Below the pieces are notes generated by a model. That model was given only the letters and a program-made list of their open reading frames with translations, did no database searches and had not been told where the DNA came from. Positions 54,478-62,205 of a stretch of DNA of 64,000 nt are shown here, piece by piece. Position 1 is the first letter of the stretch. The number at the start of each line of letters is the position of its first letter. The DNA comes from Shewanella algae (lineage in GTDB: Bacteria > Pseudomonadota > Gammaproteobacteria > Enterobacterales > Shewanellaceae), in assembly GCF_009183365.2 (NCBI RefSeq), contig NZ_CP068230.1, forward strand, positions 2,137,001 through 2,201,000, given 5' to 3'. The position numbers and the translations under genes are program-made.

Positions 54478-54533
54478 ATCCGAATGATATTACGCAGGTT
54501 ATATTTAATCACTTTCATATGGTAATATTTTTC

Positions 54534-54561
54534 TTGATGTGTAATTTACTTTGGTTATATT
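54534..54561 (+). promoter_or_regulatory. Cro promoter with repressor site
   Basis: A -35 like TTGATG (54534-54539) and a -10 like TATATT (54556-54561) are 16 bases apart. The segment 54545-54560, which overlaps both the spacer and -10, is the same 16-mer (inverted) as in the leftward operator, so repressor bound there would block the promoter. Confidence 0.7.
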
Positions 54562-54594
54562 ATCAGGGCATGACCAACGGAAAGGTGTCACATC

Positions 54595-54804
54595 ATGAAA
54601 AAATCTGACGTACTCAACTTCTTTCAAACTCAACAAAAGGTTGCTGCTTCGCTCACCGAAGCAGGATTCCCAATCAGCCAAGCGGCAGTTTCCAAATGGG
54701 GCGATAACGTCCCGCCACTTAGAGCGTATCAGCTCGAACGCATCACCAACGGCAAGCTAATGGCTGATGATTCGCAAAATGATGACGAGCAGCAAGCAGC
54801 TTGA
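54595..54804 (+). CDS. cro: Cro-like repressor
   Basis: This 69-residue protein of the phage Cro type has MKKSDVLNFFQTQQKVAASL, then the HTH recognition part FPISQAAVSKWGDNVPPLRA. It is the first rightward gene opposite the repressor and should shut down lysogenic transcription. GGAAAGG precedes the start. Confidence 0.85.
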   Translation: MKKSDVLNFFQTQQKVAASLTEAGFPISQAAVSKWGDNVPPLRAYQLERITNGKLMADDSQNDDEQQAA

Positions 54805-54835
54805 TTACACGGTAAACCTAAAAGGGAGTTTAGCC

Positions 54836-55429
54836 ATGAAACACAAATCACGCCTTGACCTGCTAATGGTTGCTATTCACCGCTGGTTGGAGTTGCCCAA
54901 GGTGAGCCGTGCATCACTGGCGGCCAGCGTTGTGGAGGTTGTTGATCGCCTGGGCCTGAAAAAGCCACTGGCCAGAGAGGGGATTAGCTTTGCGCGAACC
55001 GACGACCCTTACAACGATTCCAGGATCAATGCCCAGAAGATCTTCCGCTGGCTCGGCCAGTATCAAGAGTGCCATCCAAACCCGGAACGCCTGTTTCATG
55101 TAGAGCAAGCTTTGCTTGCCGCTATGCCAACGCATTTGCGTATGGCTTACCTGAATGATGTGTATGGCCCGATAGGGGTAACGGTAGTTGCAGACTCGGG
55201 CCTTGTTGGCGGGCAGTTGGAGCCGGGCAGGGTGGCGGCAATTCTCACCAAGGAAAACAGCGAAGCACAGATTGCGGTTATTACCCTAGGCTCGCAGCCG
55301 ACCCGCGAGCAGGTTATTCAATGCCACCGTGAGCTGAGGGAATCGCGGGCGACGACTGAGGCCAGTATTCAATTGCTGGAAGCCGAGTTTTCTTTCCTTC
55401 GCGCTGGCAGAGCCACCGCCAATGAGTAA
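54836..55429 (+). CDS. YdaT-like phage regulator
   Basis: This 197-residue protein resembles YdaT of cryptic E. coli prophages in RINAQKIFRWLGQYQE and VEQALLAAMPTHLRMAYL. YdaT-type proteins, first called toxins, occupy the CII position and act as DNA-binding regulators. The start at 54836 with GGGAG upstream is preferred. The C-terminal third (about 120-197) is longer than the E. coli protein, with a helical region. Likely the CII-equivalent here; toxicity when overexpressed is possible. Confidence 0.7.
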   Translation: MKHKSRLDLLMVAIHRWLELPKVSRASLAASVVEVVDRLGLKKPLAREGISFARTDDPYNDSRINAQKIFRWLGQYQECHPNPERLFHVEQALLAAMPTHLRMAYLNDVYGPIGVTVVADSGLVGGQLEPGRVAAILTKENSEAQIAVITLGSQPTREQVIQCHRELRESRATTEASIQLLEAEFSFLRAGRATANE

Positions 55430-55631
55430 CGAAGCAGACGAAGCCCAACGGGTATCTGAGCTGTTTGACAGCCTGGCAATAGCCCAAGCAAGGAAGCCAG
55501 CGCAGGCAGCTGCAAGCACCGGCCGCTGTTTGTATTGCAGTGCTCCGGTTGCCGCTGAGGCCCGTTTTTGTGATGCGGATTGCCGTGATGATTTTGAATG
55601 GATTAACAGGAGGAAGCATGGACGAGCTTGA
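55422..55631 (+). CDS. Small zinc-finger-like phage protein
   Basis: This 69-residue protein carries CLYCSAPVAAEARFCDADC, a four-cysteine zinc site, after a helical N-terminus. It overlaps the genes on both sides (8 bases before, 14 after). Common in phage early regions near replication genes; function unknown. Confidence 0.75.
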   Translation: MSNEADEAQRVSELFDSLAIAQARKPAQAAASTGRCLYCSAPVAAEARFCDADCRDDFEWINRRKHGRA

Positions 55632-55962
55632 TCTGATTGAACTCGATATTTACCCGCAAATGCAGGCTGAGAACGTTAACGCTTGGCGTGAGGCGAACCG
55701 CTGCGGGTTTTCGCGCGGCGCCTTGGCGGTGATTGGCAAGGCATATGCCGCGACTGTGGTGGCCTATCAAGTGGCGATTGAGCTGCCGGCAAACTCAATT
55801 GAGAGAGGGCTGGCGATAGACGCATTCAGGGCGGCATCACTGGAACTTGACCGGGTGATTGACGAAATGGAACAGCGTGAAGCGTTGGCGCTGGCCTGGC
55901 ATGAGTTTGTTGCAGTGTTGCGCTCTACGTTGCGCAAGACGTTGGGATTGGAGGCGATATGA
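55618..55962 (+). CDS. Hypothetical phage protein
   Basis: This 114-residue, mostly helical protein begins MDELDLIELDIYPQMQ. ATG 55618 has AGGAGG seven bases upstream. No motif recognised. It overlaps the gene before it and is coupled to the next by ATGA. Confidence 0.65.
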   Translation: MDELDLIELDIYPQMQAENVNAWREANRCGFSRGALAVIGKAYAATVVAYQVAIELPANSIERGLAIDAFRAASLELDRVIDEMEQREALALAWHEFVAVLRSTLRKTLGLEAI

Positions 55963-56075
55963 GCGAAGGCAATGTTATCAGCATCGAAACGGCAGAGGAA
56001 CGCGAGGCGTTTGAGTTTATGGCCAACCGCCAAAAGCACCGGCAGCCAGACAGTGAGCGCCAGAGCAGCAGATAG
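55959..56075 (+). CDS. 38-residue phage ORF
   Basis: A short frame (MSEGNVISIETAEEREAFEF plus a basic end) starts in the previous stop by ATGA, with GGAGG nine bases upstream. Composition (acidic helix, then Arg/Lys/Gln) is protein-like. Function unknown. Confidence 0.5.
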   Translation: MSEGNVISIETAEEREAFEFMANRQKHRQPDSERQSSR

Positions 56076-56080
56076 CCAAA

Positions 56081-56188
56081 ATGGCGGCTATTGCGGCGCG
56101 TTCTCACTCAACCAGCTTTACCGGCATTTGCGCCCGTTTGTATGACGCAGGCTGCCGTTTGCCTGACGATGGACCGGAGGCCGCATGA
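56081..56188 (+). CDS. 35-residue phage ORF
   Basis: A short frame (MAAIAARSHSTSFTGICARL plus YDAGCRLPDDGPEAA) follows five bases after the previous stop and overlaps the next ORF by ATGA. It could be genuine given the chain of overlaps, but its ribosome site is poor. Confidence 0.4.
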   Translation: MAAIAARSHSTSFTGICARLYDAGCRLPDDGPEAA

Positions 56189-56313
56189 GCCACAAAAACA
56201 GAAGCGCCCGCGTTAGTTTAGTGACAGCTGCGGGCGCTTACCTGAGTTCAGGCTTGGTCATCATAGCCAAGCCATTGATGTGCGTCAATTTGGCGCAAGG
56301 CGGTGACGTATGA
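56185..56313 (+). CDS. 42-residue phage ORF with internal hairpin
   Basis: This short frame (MSHKNRSARVSLVTAAGAYL, then a hydrophobic SSGLVIIAKPLMCVN) starts by ATGA, with GGAGG eight bases upstream, and ends by ATGA with the next gene. It may be a small membrane protein. Its first half contains a perfect 10-bp inverted repeat (56202-56211 with 56230-56239) that could regulate its translation. Confidence 0.45.
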   Translation: MSHKNRSARVSLVTAAGAYLSSGLVIIAKPLMCVNLAQGGDV

Positions 56314-56867
56314 GCATGGACAATAAAAATGATGATGGTCTTGTGGCGCTAAACAGCCACTTAACTGGAGAGCAGCGAGCGCAGTATGACGCCATGTTAA
56401 CGCCTGTCGCTTTGGATGCAGAAAAGCCTTTGTGTTTGGTGCCGATGCAATCTGACGGTGCTTGCTTTGATGGCATGAACGCGCATGAGATTTATGCGAG
56501 GCACATGCAGTGTTTGATCCGAAACGCGTTAATTAGTGCCGTTTCTAATGTGGGTTGGTATGACGTTTTGGTATCAAAAATTGATCACCATACGGTGAGA
56601 CAGCAGTTCGATGAGGTGGCAAAAACCATTGTGAATGAGGCGCTGCTTGGGCAGCGTGCATTGCCGATGCCCACTGCGGCCGTTGAATACTTTTTGGCTT
56701 ACTTGGAAATGGAGCAAGGCCGTTGTGATGAGGTGATGCTACGCAAGCGTTATGTGCAGCCATTCGATGGGCTTGAGGAGCACTTGAAACGCTGGGGTGA
56801 ACGGCGTGCGTTGTTAGAGCTATTGCACGACAACTTACTGCGCAAGATAACTCAGGAGGACATGTGA
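56310..56867 (+). CDS. Hypothetical phage early protein
   Basis: This 185-residue helical protein has no recognised domain. Segments include LTGEQRAQYDAMLTPVALD, CLIRNALISAVSNVGWYD and RWGERRALLELLHDNLLRKI. Linked by ATGA to the small ORF before it. Its last 16 bases overlap the 3' end of the convergent gene at 56852. Confidence 0.6.
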   Translation: MSMDNKNDDGLVALNSHLTGEQRAQYDAMLTPVALDAEKPLCLVPMQSDGACFDGMNAHEIYARHMQCLIRNALISAVSNVGWYDVLVSKIDHHTVRQQFDEVAKTIVNEALLGQRALPMPTAAVEYFLAYLEMEQGRCDEVMLRKRYVQPFDGLEEHLKRWGERRALLELLHDNLLRKITQEDM

Positions 56868-57118
56868 TGGCGAAAGTTCTTTTCAGTGCAGCCGGTGGCT
56901 TCAACAACAACCTGAATTTCTTGCCTTTTGGCGGGATGAAAAATTGTTTGACCACCAACGTAATCCAACGGGCCGTAAACAACATCGTTCAGCTCAATGT
57001 CGTAAGAGTCAACCACATTAAAAACGGTGATGCCGGTGCCTTCGATGCTGACAGCCACCATGCCCCGTTTGCGGTGAATAGCAATTACAACGCCGTATTC
57101 ATTGCGGTTTTTCGGCAT
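56852..57118 (-). CDS. Small OB/SH3-like protein encoded against the early operon
   Basis: This 88-residue minus-strand gene lies in an otherwise rightward region. The reading looks like a small beta-barrel: GVVIAIHRKRGMVAVSIEG, then VFNVVDSYDIELNDVVYGPL. Small bacterial proteins with RGMVAV and IE-GDVV-GPL blocks are known but of unknown role. It has AAGGA before ATG. A 132-codon plus-strand frame covers almost the same DNA and is described in the findings. Confidence 0.65.
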   Translation of the reverse strand: MPKNRNEYGVVIAIHRKRGMVAVSIEGTGITVFNVVDSYDIELNDVVYGPLDYVGGQTIFHPAKRQEIQVVVEATGCTEKNFRHHMSS

Positions 57119-57258
57119 ATCAAGTTCCTTTTGATGGTAGTAAAACGCCCACTCGATCTTGGCGGACTGGTGGGCGAGTGCAACAACATTCGTGGAGAAA
57201 GTGAGCTGCGTGGTGATAGTAGCTCAGTTTCAACACCTTGCGCAATGTGGGGTGGGTT

Positions 57259-58032
57259 ATGAGCCGTGCTGCGACTGATTGGGCTTGGTCGTTAGCGATT
57301 AAGCCTGCGAGTTTGAAATTGCTGTTGTTGTCGATGGCTGACCGTGCGGACGAGTATCACCGCTGTTATCCGTCGGTTGAGCGGTTGGTGAAAGACACGG
57401 GCCTGGACCGTAAAACCATTATTGGCAACATTGCCAAGCTGCAAGACGCGGGTGTGCTAACCGATACGGGTAAGCGAGCCGGCAGAACGGGCAAGGTGAA
57501 GATTTACCGTCTGAATTTGGTGGATGTTTCGCAGCCAATAAGCACCGGTGATAACAGTCCCAAAAGCGGAATGGTTCCGAAAACGGAATCATCCCAAAAA
57601 CGGACAGGAAATAGTCCCAAAAACGGTACTTTGAATAGTCCCAAAAACGGTACTCAGAACCAGTCATTTAACCAGTCAATGAACCAAGAGCGTGTTGGCG
57701 TGCCCGCCAAGCGCAATTCTCCAAGCGACAAGTTTATTTTTGATAAGTGGCCTGCGGCGCCATCGGATGAGGTATTTGCCGATTGGGTGAAAGCACGCGC
57801 AGCGGCTAAGAAGCCCTTGACGCAAGGTGCGGTTGATTACGTTGCCCCTGAGCTGCACAAGGCGGTTGCAGCTGGCATGAGTGTGGATGACTGCTTGCGA
57901 GTGACGTTGGGCGAGGGCTGGCAGGGGTTCAAGTTTGATTGGGCGGTAAACCGTGGGCTGGTGCCAACCAGTGGCCAGGCACTGCAGCACTGGACCAGCA
58001 ATGTTTTTGACGATGGAGATCCGCTGATATGA
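57259..58032 (+). CDS. Phage replication initiator, O-like
   Basis: This 257-residue protein has a winged-HTH N-terminal domain (KLLLLSMADRADEYHRCYPS, then VKDTGLDRKTIIGNIAKLQD). The middle part is polar and encoded by iteron-like repeats (Ser-Pro-Lys-Asn-Gly units). The C-terminal part has DEVFADWVKARAAAKKPLTQ and YVAPELHKAV. The plan, DNA-binding head, origin inside the gene, partner-binding tail, is that of lambda O. Start at 57259 by ATGA overlap with the frame before. The P-like gene overlaps its end by four bases. Confidence 0.82.
   Translation: MSRAATDWAWSLAIKPASLKLLLLSMADRADEYHRCYPSVERLVKDTGLDRKTIIGNIAKLQDAGVLTDTGKRAGRTGKVKIYRLNLVDVSQPISTGDNSPKSGMVPKTESSQKRTGNSPKNGTLNSPKNGTQNQSFNQSMNQERVGVPAKRNSPSDKFIFDKWPAAPSDEVFADWVKARAAAKKPLTQGAVDYVAPELHKAVAAGMSVDDCLRVTLGEGWQGFKFDWAVNRGLVPTSGQALQHWTSNVFDDGDPLI
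57553..57654. repeat. Iteron-like repeats, probable phage origin
   Basis: Five copies of a TCCCAAAAACGG-type unit start at 57558, 57576, 57592, 57615 and 57639. The last two lie in an exact 21-bp direct repeat (57610-57630 and 57634-57654). They are inside the O-like gene, where lambda-type origins lie, and should bind the O-like protein. Confidence 0.8.
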
Positions 58033-58712
58033 CACAACGAAACCATCAACCACAGCCGATTCAGGCGTTGGATTTTATGCCGTCGGCGCAGCAATCGCGC
58101 CCTGTGGTGTCGGAGTTTGACGGGCAGCTGATTGATAGCGTGTTTGCGAAGCTGAAAATCTTGTTTCCGATTGGGGCGCCCAAGCCTGAGCAAGAGCCCA
58201 GCATGAAGGCGGAATGGTTGAAAACCTTGGTAGCGCAGCGCATTGGCAGCGTTGAAGTGGTGCAGCGTGGCATTAACCGTGCCCGTTGTGAGCGCGATGG
58301 TAAGCGGCAGTTTTGGCCTTCGCCTTTGCAGTTTTGCCATTGGTGCCATGCGGAACCCGATGATTTAGGACTGCCAAGCGTTGAGCAGGCTTATCGTGAA
58401 GCTATGCGGCATTACTCGCATGTTGCCAAACACAAGTGGAGCCATGCCATTGTGCGGTTGGCGTTGCGTGAGTCTGGCGGGAGTTGGCTGTTTGGGGCAT
58501 CCACAGCAGATGATTCGTTCAAGGTATTTGAGCGCAATTACACCATGTTGATCCGCCGTTATGCCAATGGTGAGGAGATTGATTTTAATCTGCCCAAGGC
58601 ACTGCCAACGAGGGTTACTCGACCTACAGCGGCCAATAAAGCAAGAGCGAACATTGCAGATTTACGGGTGAAGTTTGGCCTACGGACAACGAAAGGAGCA
58701 AACGATGAGTAA
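58029..58712 (+). CDS. Phage replication protein P-like
   Basis: This 227-residue protein resembles lambda-type P proteins, which recruit the host DnaB helicase. Parts seen are SEFDGQLIDSVFAKLKILFP, the WPSPLQFCHWCH segment and WSHAIVRLALRESGGSWLFG. It is coupled to the O-like gene by ATGA. Confidence 0.82.
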   Translation: MTQRNHQPQPIQALDFMPSAQQSRPVVSEFDGQLIDSVFAKLKILFPIGAPKPEQEPSMKAEWLKTLVAQRIGSVEVVQRGINRARCERDGKRQFWPSPLQFCHWCHAEPDDLGLPSVEQAYREAMRHYSHVAKHKWSHAIVRLALRESGGSWLFGASTADDSFKVFERNYTMLIRRYANGEEIDFNLPKALPTRVTRPTAANKARANIADLRVKFGLRTTKGANDE

Positions 58713-58932
58713 GCAATTACCGAAAACCCAGAAGCAACGCTTGGTTGCGATGCTGGATGATGGCAAGTGGCACACGTTGTTTGAGCTTCAGCGGTTAAGC
58801 CGAGAACGCTTTGGAACGCTTGATAGCGAAACAGCTCTGAGTGCCCGTTGGCGGGAGTTACCCGCCGAAAAGCGGATGAAGCGCATTCGCCAGGGTACGA
58901 ACAAAACCTATGAATACAGGATGGTGGCTTGA
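58705..58932 (+). CDS. Small winged-helix phage protein
   Basis: This 75-residue protein reads TQKQRLVAMLDDGKWHTLFE and LQRLSRERFGT, a small winged-helix shape, with a basic end. It overlaps the P-like gene and touches the recombinase (TGATG). Function unknown. Confidence 0.65.
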   Translation: MSKQLPKTQKQRLVAMLDDGKWHTLFELQRLSRERFGTLDSETALSARWRELPAEKRMKRIRQGTNKTYEYRMVA

Positions 58933-60182
58933 TGGCGAGCGGTGTTGAAGTTGGCAAGCTGAAGCGGGCGCCGCTGCGCCGTTGGTTGAGCGGCGGTGTT
59001 ACCCGGGATTATCGGGATCCTCAGTATCCGACAGTGAGACTGCGGGCCAATGGTGAGCGCACCAAGGCGAGTATTTTTCTGGTGTTCAATGAGCAGAACG
59101 TGACTCGATGGCGCAAGGTGGGCACTTGGCCGGATCTGTGTATCGATACGTTTTTGGAGCAGCTGCCGGCCACTCTGGCCGAGCGAGCAGCTGGAGGTGA
59201 GGTTATGTTTGGGCAGTTTGTGACTGTGGCTGATGTGGTTACCTGGTATGTCGGGCATGTGGCAGATAACACGACTATGAGTGTGAGTTGGCGCCGGAAT
59301 GTGCGTTCGATAGTTACCAGGCACTTGATCCCAAGGGCTGGGCAGTTGCCGCTGGCATCACTGAGTTGGAGTGATTTGGATAGTGCGCTGGTTAAGTCGA
59401 TGCTGGCTGATGGGTATTCGCCCCGCTATGTGGTGGAGGTGGTAAGTAAGCTCAAGACGGCGTTCAGTTCTGCCGCTGGGCTGCACTTGCTCGATAGCAA
59501 CCCTTTGGCCGGGTTCAAGCCCAGTGTGAGGCTGCCAAAGGCGCTGGATGCGAGGCTGTATGACTCTGACCTTGGCGAGCTGTTCAAGCTGTTATCAGAG
59601 ACTGTGATGGTTCAGGCTATGCTGTTTGTGTTGATGATGATGTTTGGTACCCGTATCAATGAAACCCGCCAGGCTAGGTGGGACCAGTTCACCGGCGATG
59701 TTTGGGTGATACCGCCGTCAAACACCAAAAACGGTAATGAGTTGCGGTTGCCGTTGACCAAATCTGCCCGGGCTTTGATTGATCATTACCGCCGCTGGCA
59801 GTTGGCCAATGTTGGCAAGCGTGCCTGGCTGTTCCCCGGCCGAGGTCAGGCGCCTATTGCTGTGCGCACTGCTCAGGATTGGTCTGTTGGCCTTCGCTTT
59901 AAATACTTCACTTCACACGATATCAGGCGGCTTTTTCGCACCATTATTGCTGAGATTGGTATTGATACCGTGATTGGTGAGTTGTTGCTCAATCACTCCC
60001 TGCCTGTGCTTTTGCGTACCTATGTTCAGTCATCCCTCAATGCAGGGGTGAGCCAGGCACTTGAGCAGTATCACCAGTATTTGATTGAGCGCGGATTTAA
60101 TCAGATCGCGCCCGAGATAATCCCTAGATCGCATTCAGATCTTGGTAACGGGCAAAGTCAGATGGCAAGCGGGTGGCTGTGA
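58932..60182 (+). CDS. Second tyrosine recombinase, in the replication module
   Basis: This 416-residue tyrosine recombinase is unlike the integrase at 46.2 kb in sequence. The catalytic residues are R about 241 (MFGTRINETRQARW), SHDIRRLFRT (about 327), His in LLNHSLP (about 353) and the Tyr in RTYVQ (about 362). An N-terminal arm domain and a core-binding domain (about 95-190) precede. Its place, after the P-like gene and coupled by TGATG, is where lambda-like phages keep nin genes, including Holliday-junction enzymes. It may resolve phage dimers or recombine elsewhere; inference. Confidence 0.85.
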   Translation: MASGVEVGKLKRAPLRRWLSGGVTRDYRDPQYPTVRLRANGERTKASIFLVFNEQNVTRWRKVGTWPDLCIDTFLEQLPATLAERAAGGEVMFGQFVTVADVVTWYVGHVADNTTMSVSWRRNVRSIVTRHLIPRAGQLPLASLSWSDLDSALVKSMLADGYSPRYVVEVVSKLKTAFSSAAGLHLLDSNPLAGFKPSVRLPKALDARLYDSDLGELFKLLSETVMVQAMLFVLMMMFGTRINETRQARWDQFTGDVWVIPPSNTKNGNELRLPLTKSARALIDHYRRWQLANVGKRAWLFPGRGQAPIAVRTAQDWSVGLRFKYFTSHDIRRLFRTIIAEIGIDTVIGELLLNHSLPVLLRTYVQSSLNAGVSQALEQYHQYLIERGFNQIAPEIIPRSHSDLGNGQSQMASGWL

Positions 60183-60239
60183 TGATCACTGCATCATTGT
60201 CAAAAGAGGATGCAATTGCACGAAAAGGGGCGTTTTAGG

Positions 60240-60467
60240 ATGGCAAAAGCGGCGGCAGCATCAGGGGCAAAACTGCTGGCAATGGGGCGGAGATTGCGCC
60301 AAATGACCCAGGAGGAAGTGGCAAGCGCCTACGGGGTGAATGTCAAAACCTATCGGCGCTGGGAGAAGGGACAAAGCCCGGTACCGTATGACGACCTTTG
60401 CGCCATCTGTGCTGATATTTTTGCCCTGGACTTGTTCAACTTAAGGGGGCTGGCCGATGCAGCATAA
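60240..60467 (+). CDS. Small XRE-family HTH protein
   Basis: This 75-residue protein has an HTH with GRRLRQMTQEEVASAYGVNV and KTYRRWEKGQSPVPYDDL. A start at 60240 fits the domain. It overlaps the Q-like gene by 11 bases and may adjust late transcription. Confidence 0.75.
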   Translation: MAKAAAASGAKLLAMGRRLRQMTQEEVASAYGVNVKTYRRWEKGQSPVPYDDLCAICADIFALDLFNLRGLADAA

Positions 60468-60819
60468 GCACGATGCGCAGCATGAAGCGCTGATGAACAT
60501 GAAGCAGCTCCGCCTCGAGTTGCGAGCGTGGGCTAACTGGTGGCTCAGGCATGAGTATGGCAAAGGGTACGCCGTCCGCAGTAGCTGTGACCGGCTCAAG
60601 GACCCTATCACCTACGGAACGACAGTGAGTGAGCGTGACATTAACCCACCGCCCGGGGTTATTCGTTACGACTGGCGCATTGAGCAGCTGGCGCCCGAGT
60701 GCCGCCGAGCTATTCGAGCTCAGTACCTGTGCCGGGGTAAGTGGGCATTGCTGGACTTCGACAGTCGTAAGTCCTTTGTATTCTGGTTAAGACGCGCAGA
60801 ACTGGCGCTGGTGAGGTGA
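60457..60819 (+). CDS. Q-like late antiterminator
   Basis: This 120-residue protein has the layout of phage Q antiterminators of the small type: LELRAWANWWLRHEYGKGYA, later APECRRAIRAQYLCRGKWAL. It sits between the replication and lysis modules, where Q is expected. Assignment is by position and partial motif, not by a database match. Confidence 0.65.
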   Translation: MQHKHDAQHEALMNMKQLRLELRAWANWWLRHEYGKGYAVRSSCDRLKDPITYGTTVSERDINPPPGVIRYDWRIEQLAPECRRAIRAQYLCRGKWALLDFDSRKSFVFWLRRAELALVR

Positions 60820-61210
60820 GTATGGGATGGTGAAACAGTGGCTATGATTCAATTGGTCGGCCTATAGGTTATATGTTTGAAACGACCTGTGATCACCATG
60901 ATTGTAGTGAAAAGGTCTGTGGAGGTATGCATGGCAATAGTGTGTTTGCGAAGAGTAGGCAAAGCGTTGTATGTGTTGATGAAAAATGTAATTGCGTATG
61001 TGATAAATATATCATAGAGGAAGTATAATCTGTTATTTTTGTAGAAAATTACGAAGATTTATGGTTGTAGTACGTTCTTGTGCGTAAACTCGGAAGTTTT
61101 CAATTGTGTTAAATTTCGTATGCATGATTCATTTGAAATCTTGGTTGCGATAAATTTTTTAGTGATGTTAGTGAAAGTGTATTTGTACTAATTTATTTGG
61201 TGATTGAAAA
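60820..61210. other. AT-rich gap after the Q-like gene
   Basis: No long gene is present in these 391 bp. Composition changes from GC-balanced to T/G-rich. A 51-codon Cys-rich frame (60873-61028) and, inside it in another frame, a 28-codon hydrophobic frame (60931-61017, with GGAGG five bases before its ATG) are the only candidates. Confidence 0.5.
60873..61028 (+). CDS. 51-residue Cys-rich candidate ORF
   Basis: This short frame begins MFETTCDHHDCSEKVCGG and later has CVDEKCNCVCDKY. Seven Cys and several His suggest a metal site. The ribosome site is weak (AGG only) and the DNA is T/G-rich, which favours Cys codons by chance, so it is only a candidate. Confidence 0.3.
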   Translation: MFETTCDHHDCSEKVCGGMHGNSVFAKSRQSVVCVDEKCNCVCDKYIIEEV

Positions 61211-61864
61211 ATGATTGGGTATGTAAAGTATTTTTTTGTTCCTTTGTTTATAGTTTTCGTGCTTTTGACAGGGGTTTATTTTAACTTGATTGTTGCTTGG
61301 TTTGGTGGGATGGAATTTAATATTTTAAAAGAGATTACATCATTTTTGGCCAATATCGCAACAATCTTAGGTGTTATGGGTATTGCATATGCCTACATGA
61401 CATATGTGCGTGACAAAAAAGTACATGATCTTAATCAGTTATATGAGATAGCTGAATTGTTTGAAAAAAGGTTGTCGGAAATTAGGACGCACCAGTCAAA
61501 TATTAACGAGCTGATATTTGATTCTGTATTAGCCGATAGGGAAGGAAAGGAATTTAAGGCTGGGATAAAATTTTATCTTGAACATAATGAATTAGTGACT
61601 AAGGATAGGTATATTTTAGAATCAATAAAGAATAAAGTGAATTACGCAAAACAAATACATACGTCACCTGTTTTGTTGGAGGCGGTTGATAATTTGTTGA
61701 ATTGTGATTTTGTGGTTGATTACGGTGATGCGAATCATTTGAATGCTGCCTCTTTATCTAATGAAGAGGCTTTAGATTTTTACTCTAAATGGTTTAATGA
61801 GCAGCAAAAAAAGAATATTGCTGTTGGAAATTGCATAGCTGAACTAAGGAAGCTCCAAATATAG
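61211..61864 (+). CDS. AT-rich membrane protein, probable phage cargo
   Basis: This 217-residue protein has two membrane helices (about 5-30, VPLFIVFVLLTGVYFNLIVA, and about 42-66, FLANIATILGVMGIAYAYM). A long cytoplasmic part (about 68-217) is helical and charged, with no catalytic motif. Its base composition is far from that of the neighbours. Position between Q and lysis genes, and two-helix plus soluble tail, fit a lysogenic-conversion or superinfection-exclusion gene, but this is inference. Confidence 0.65.
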   Translation: MIGYVKYFFVPLFIVFVLLTGVYFNLIVAWFGGMEFNILKEITSFLANIATILGVMGIAYAYMTYVRDKKVHDLNQLYEIAELFEKRLSEIRTHQSNINELIFDSVLADREGKEFKAGIKFYLEHNELVTKDRYILESIKNKVNYAKQIHTSPVLLEAVDNLLNCDFVVDYGDANHLNAASLSNEEALDFYSKWFNEQQKKNIAVGNCIAELRKLQI

Positions 61865-62205
61865 TTTGCGGGTCCTTCTCACCAACTGTATTGCGGGGGC
61901 GGGGACTCGCAATCCTTCACTACATATGAAAAATTTTGGTGGTTGGTTGTTGTTTTATAACCATTGATTATAGGCACCTTTCCTAGGTGCCTTCTCTGTA
62001 TCACAATCTGTTGATTGTAAATGCAAAAATGCTTATGGGTTTTCGCCTGGTCCATGGTTCGCTGATACACCAACTTTGCAGATCCTTTTTTGATCACGCC
62101 GATCTTTTGCATATGTTTGGTTTTGTACTAGGCTTTCAGTGACAGATTTAGACTCCTGTCATAAGTAAACCGAATCCCGCGCCCTTTCCTGCGGGCTTTG
62201 TTTAT
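61865..62205. other. Gap with a weak hairpin between two cargo genes
   Basis: No gene is supported in these 341 bp. An inverted repeat AGGCACC/GGTGCCT at 61972-61992, then TTCTCT, may end the membrane-protein transcript. A 77-codon minus-strand frame in this stretch lacks a ribosome site and motifs. Confidence 0.45.

Noticed and set aside
61879..62112. 77-codon minus-strand frame
   Set aside because: No ribosome site or motif; it crosses the inverted repeat at 61972-61992 that looks like a transcript end.
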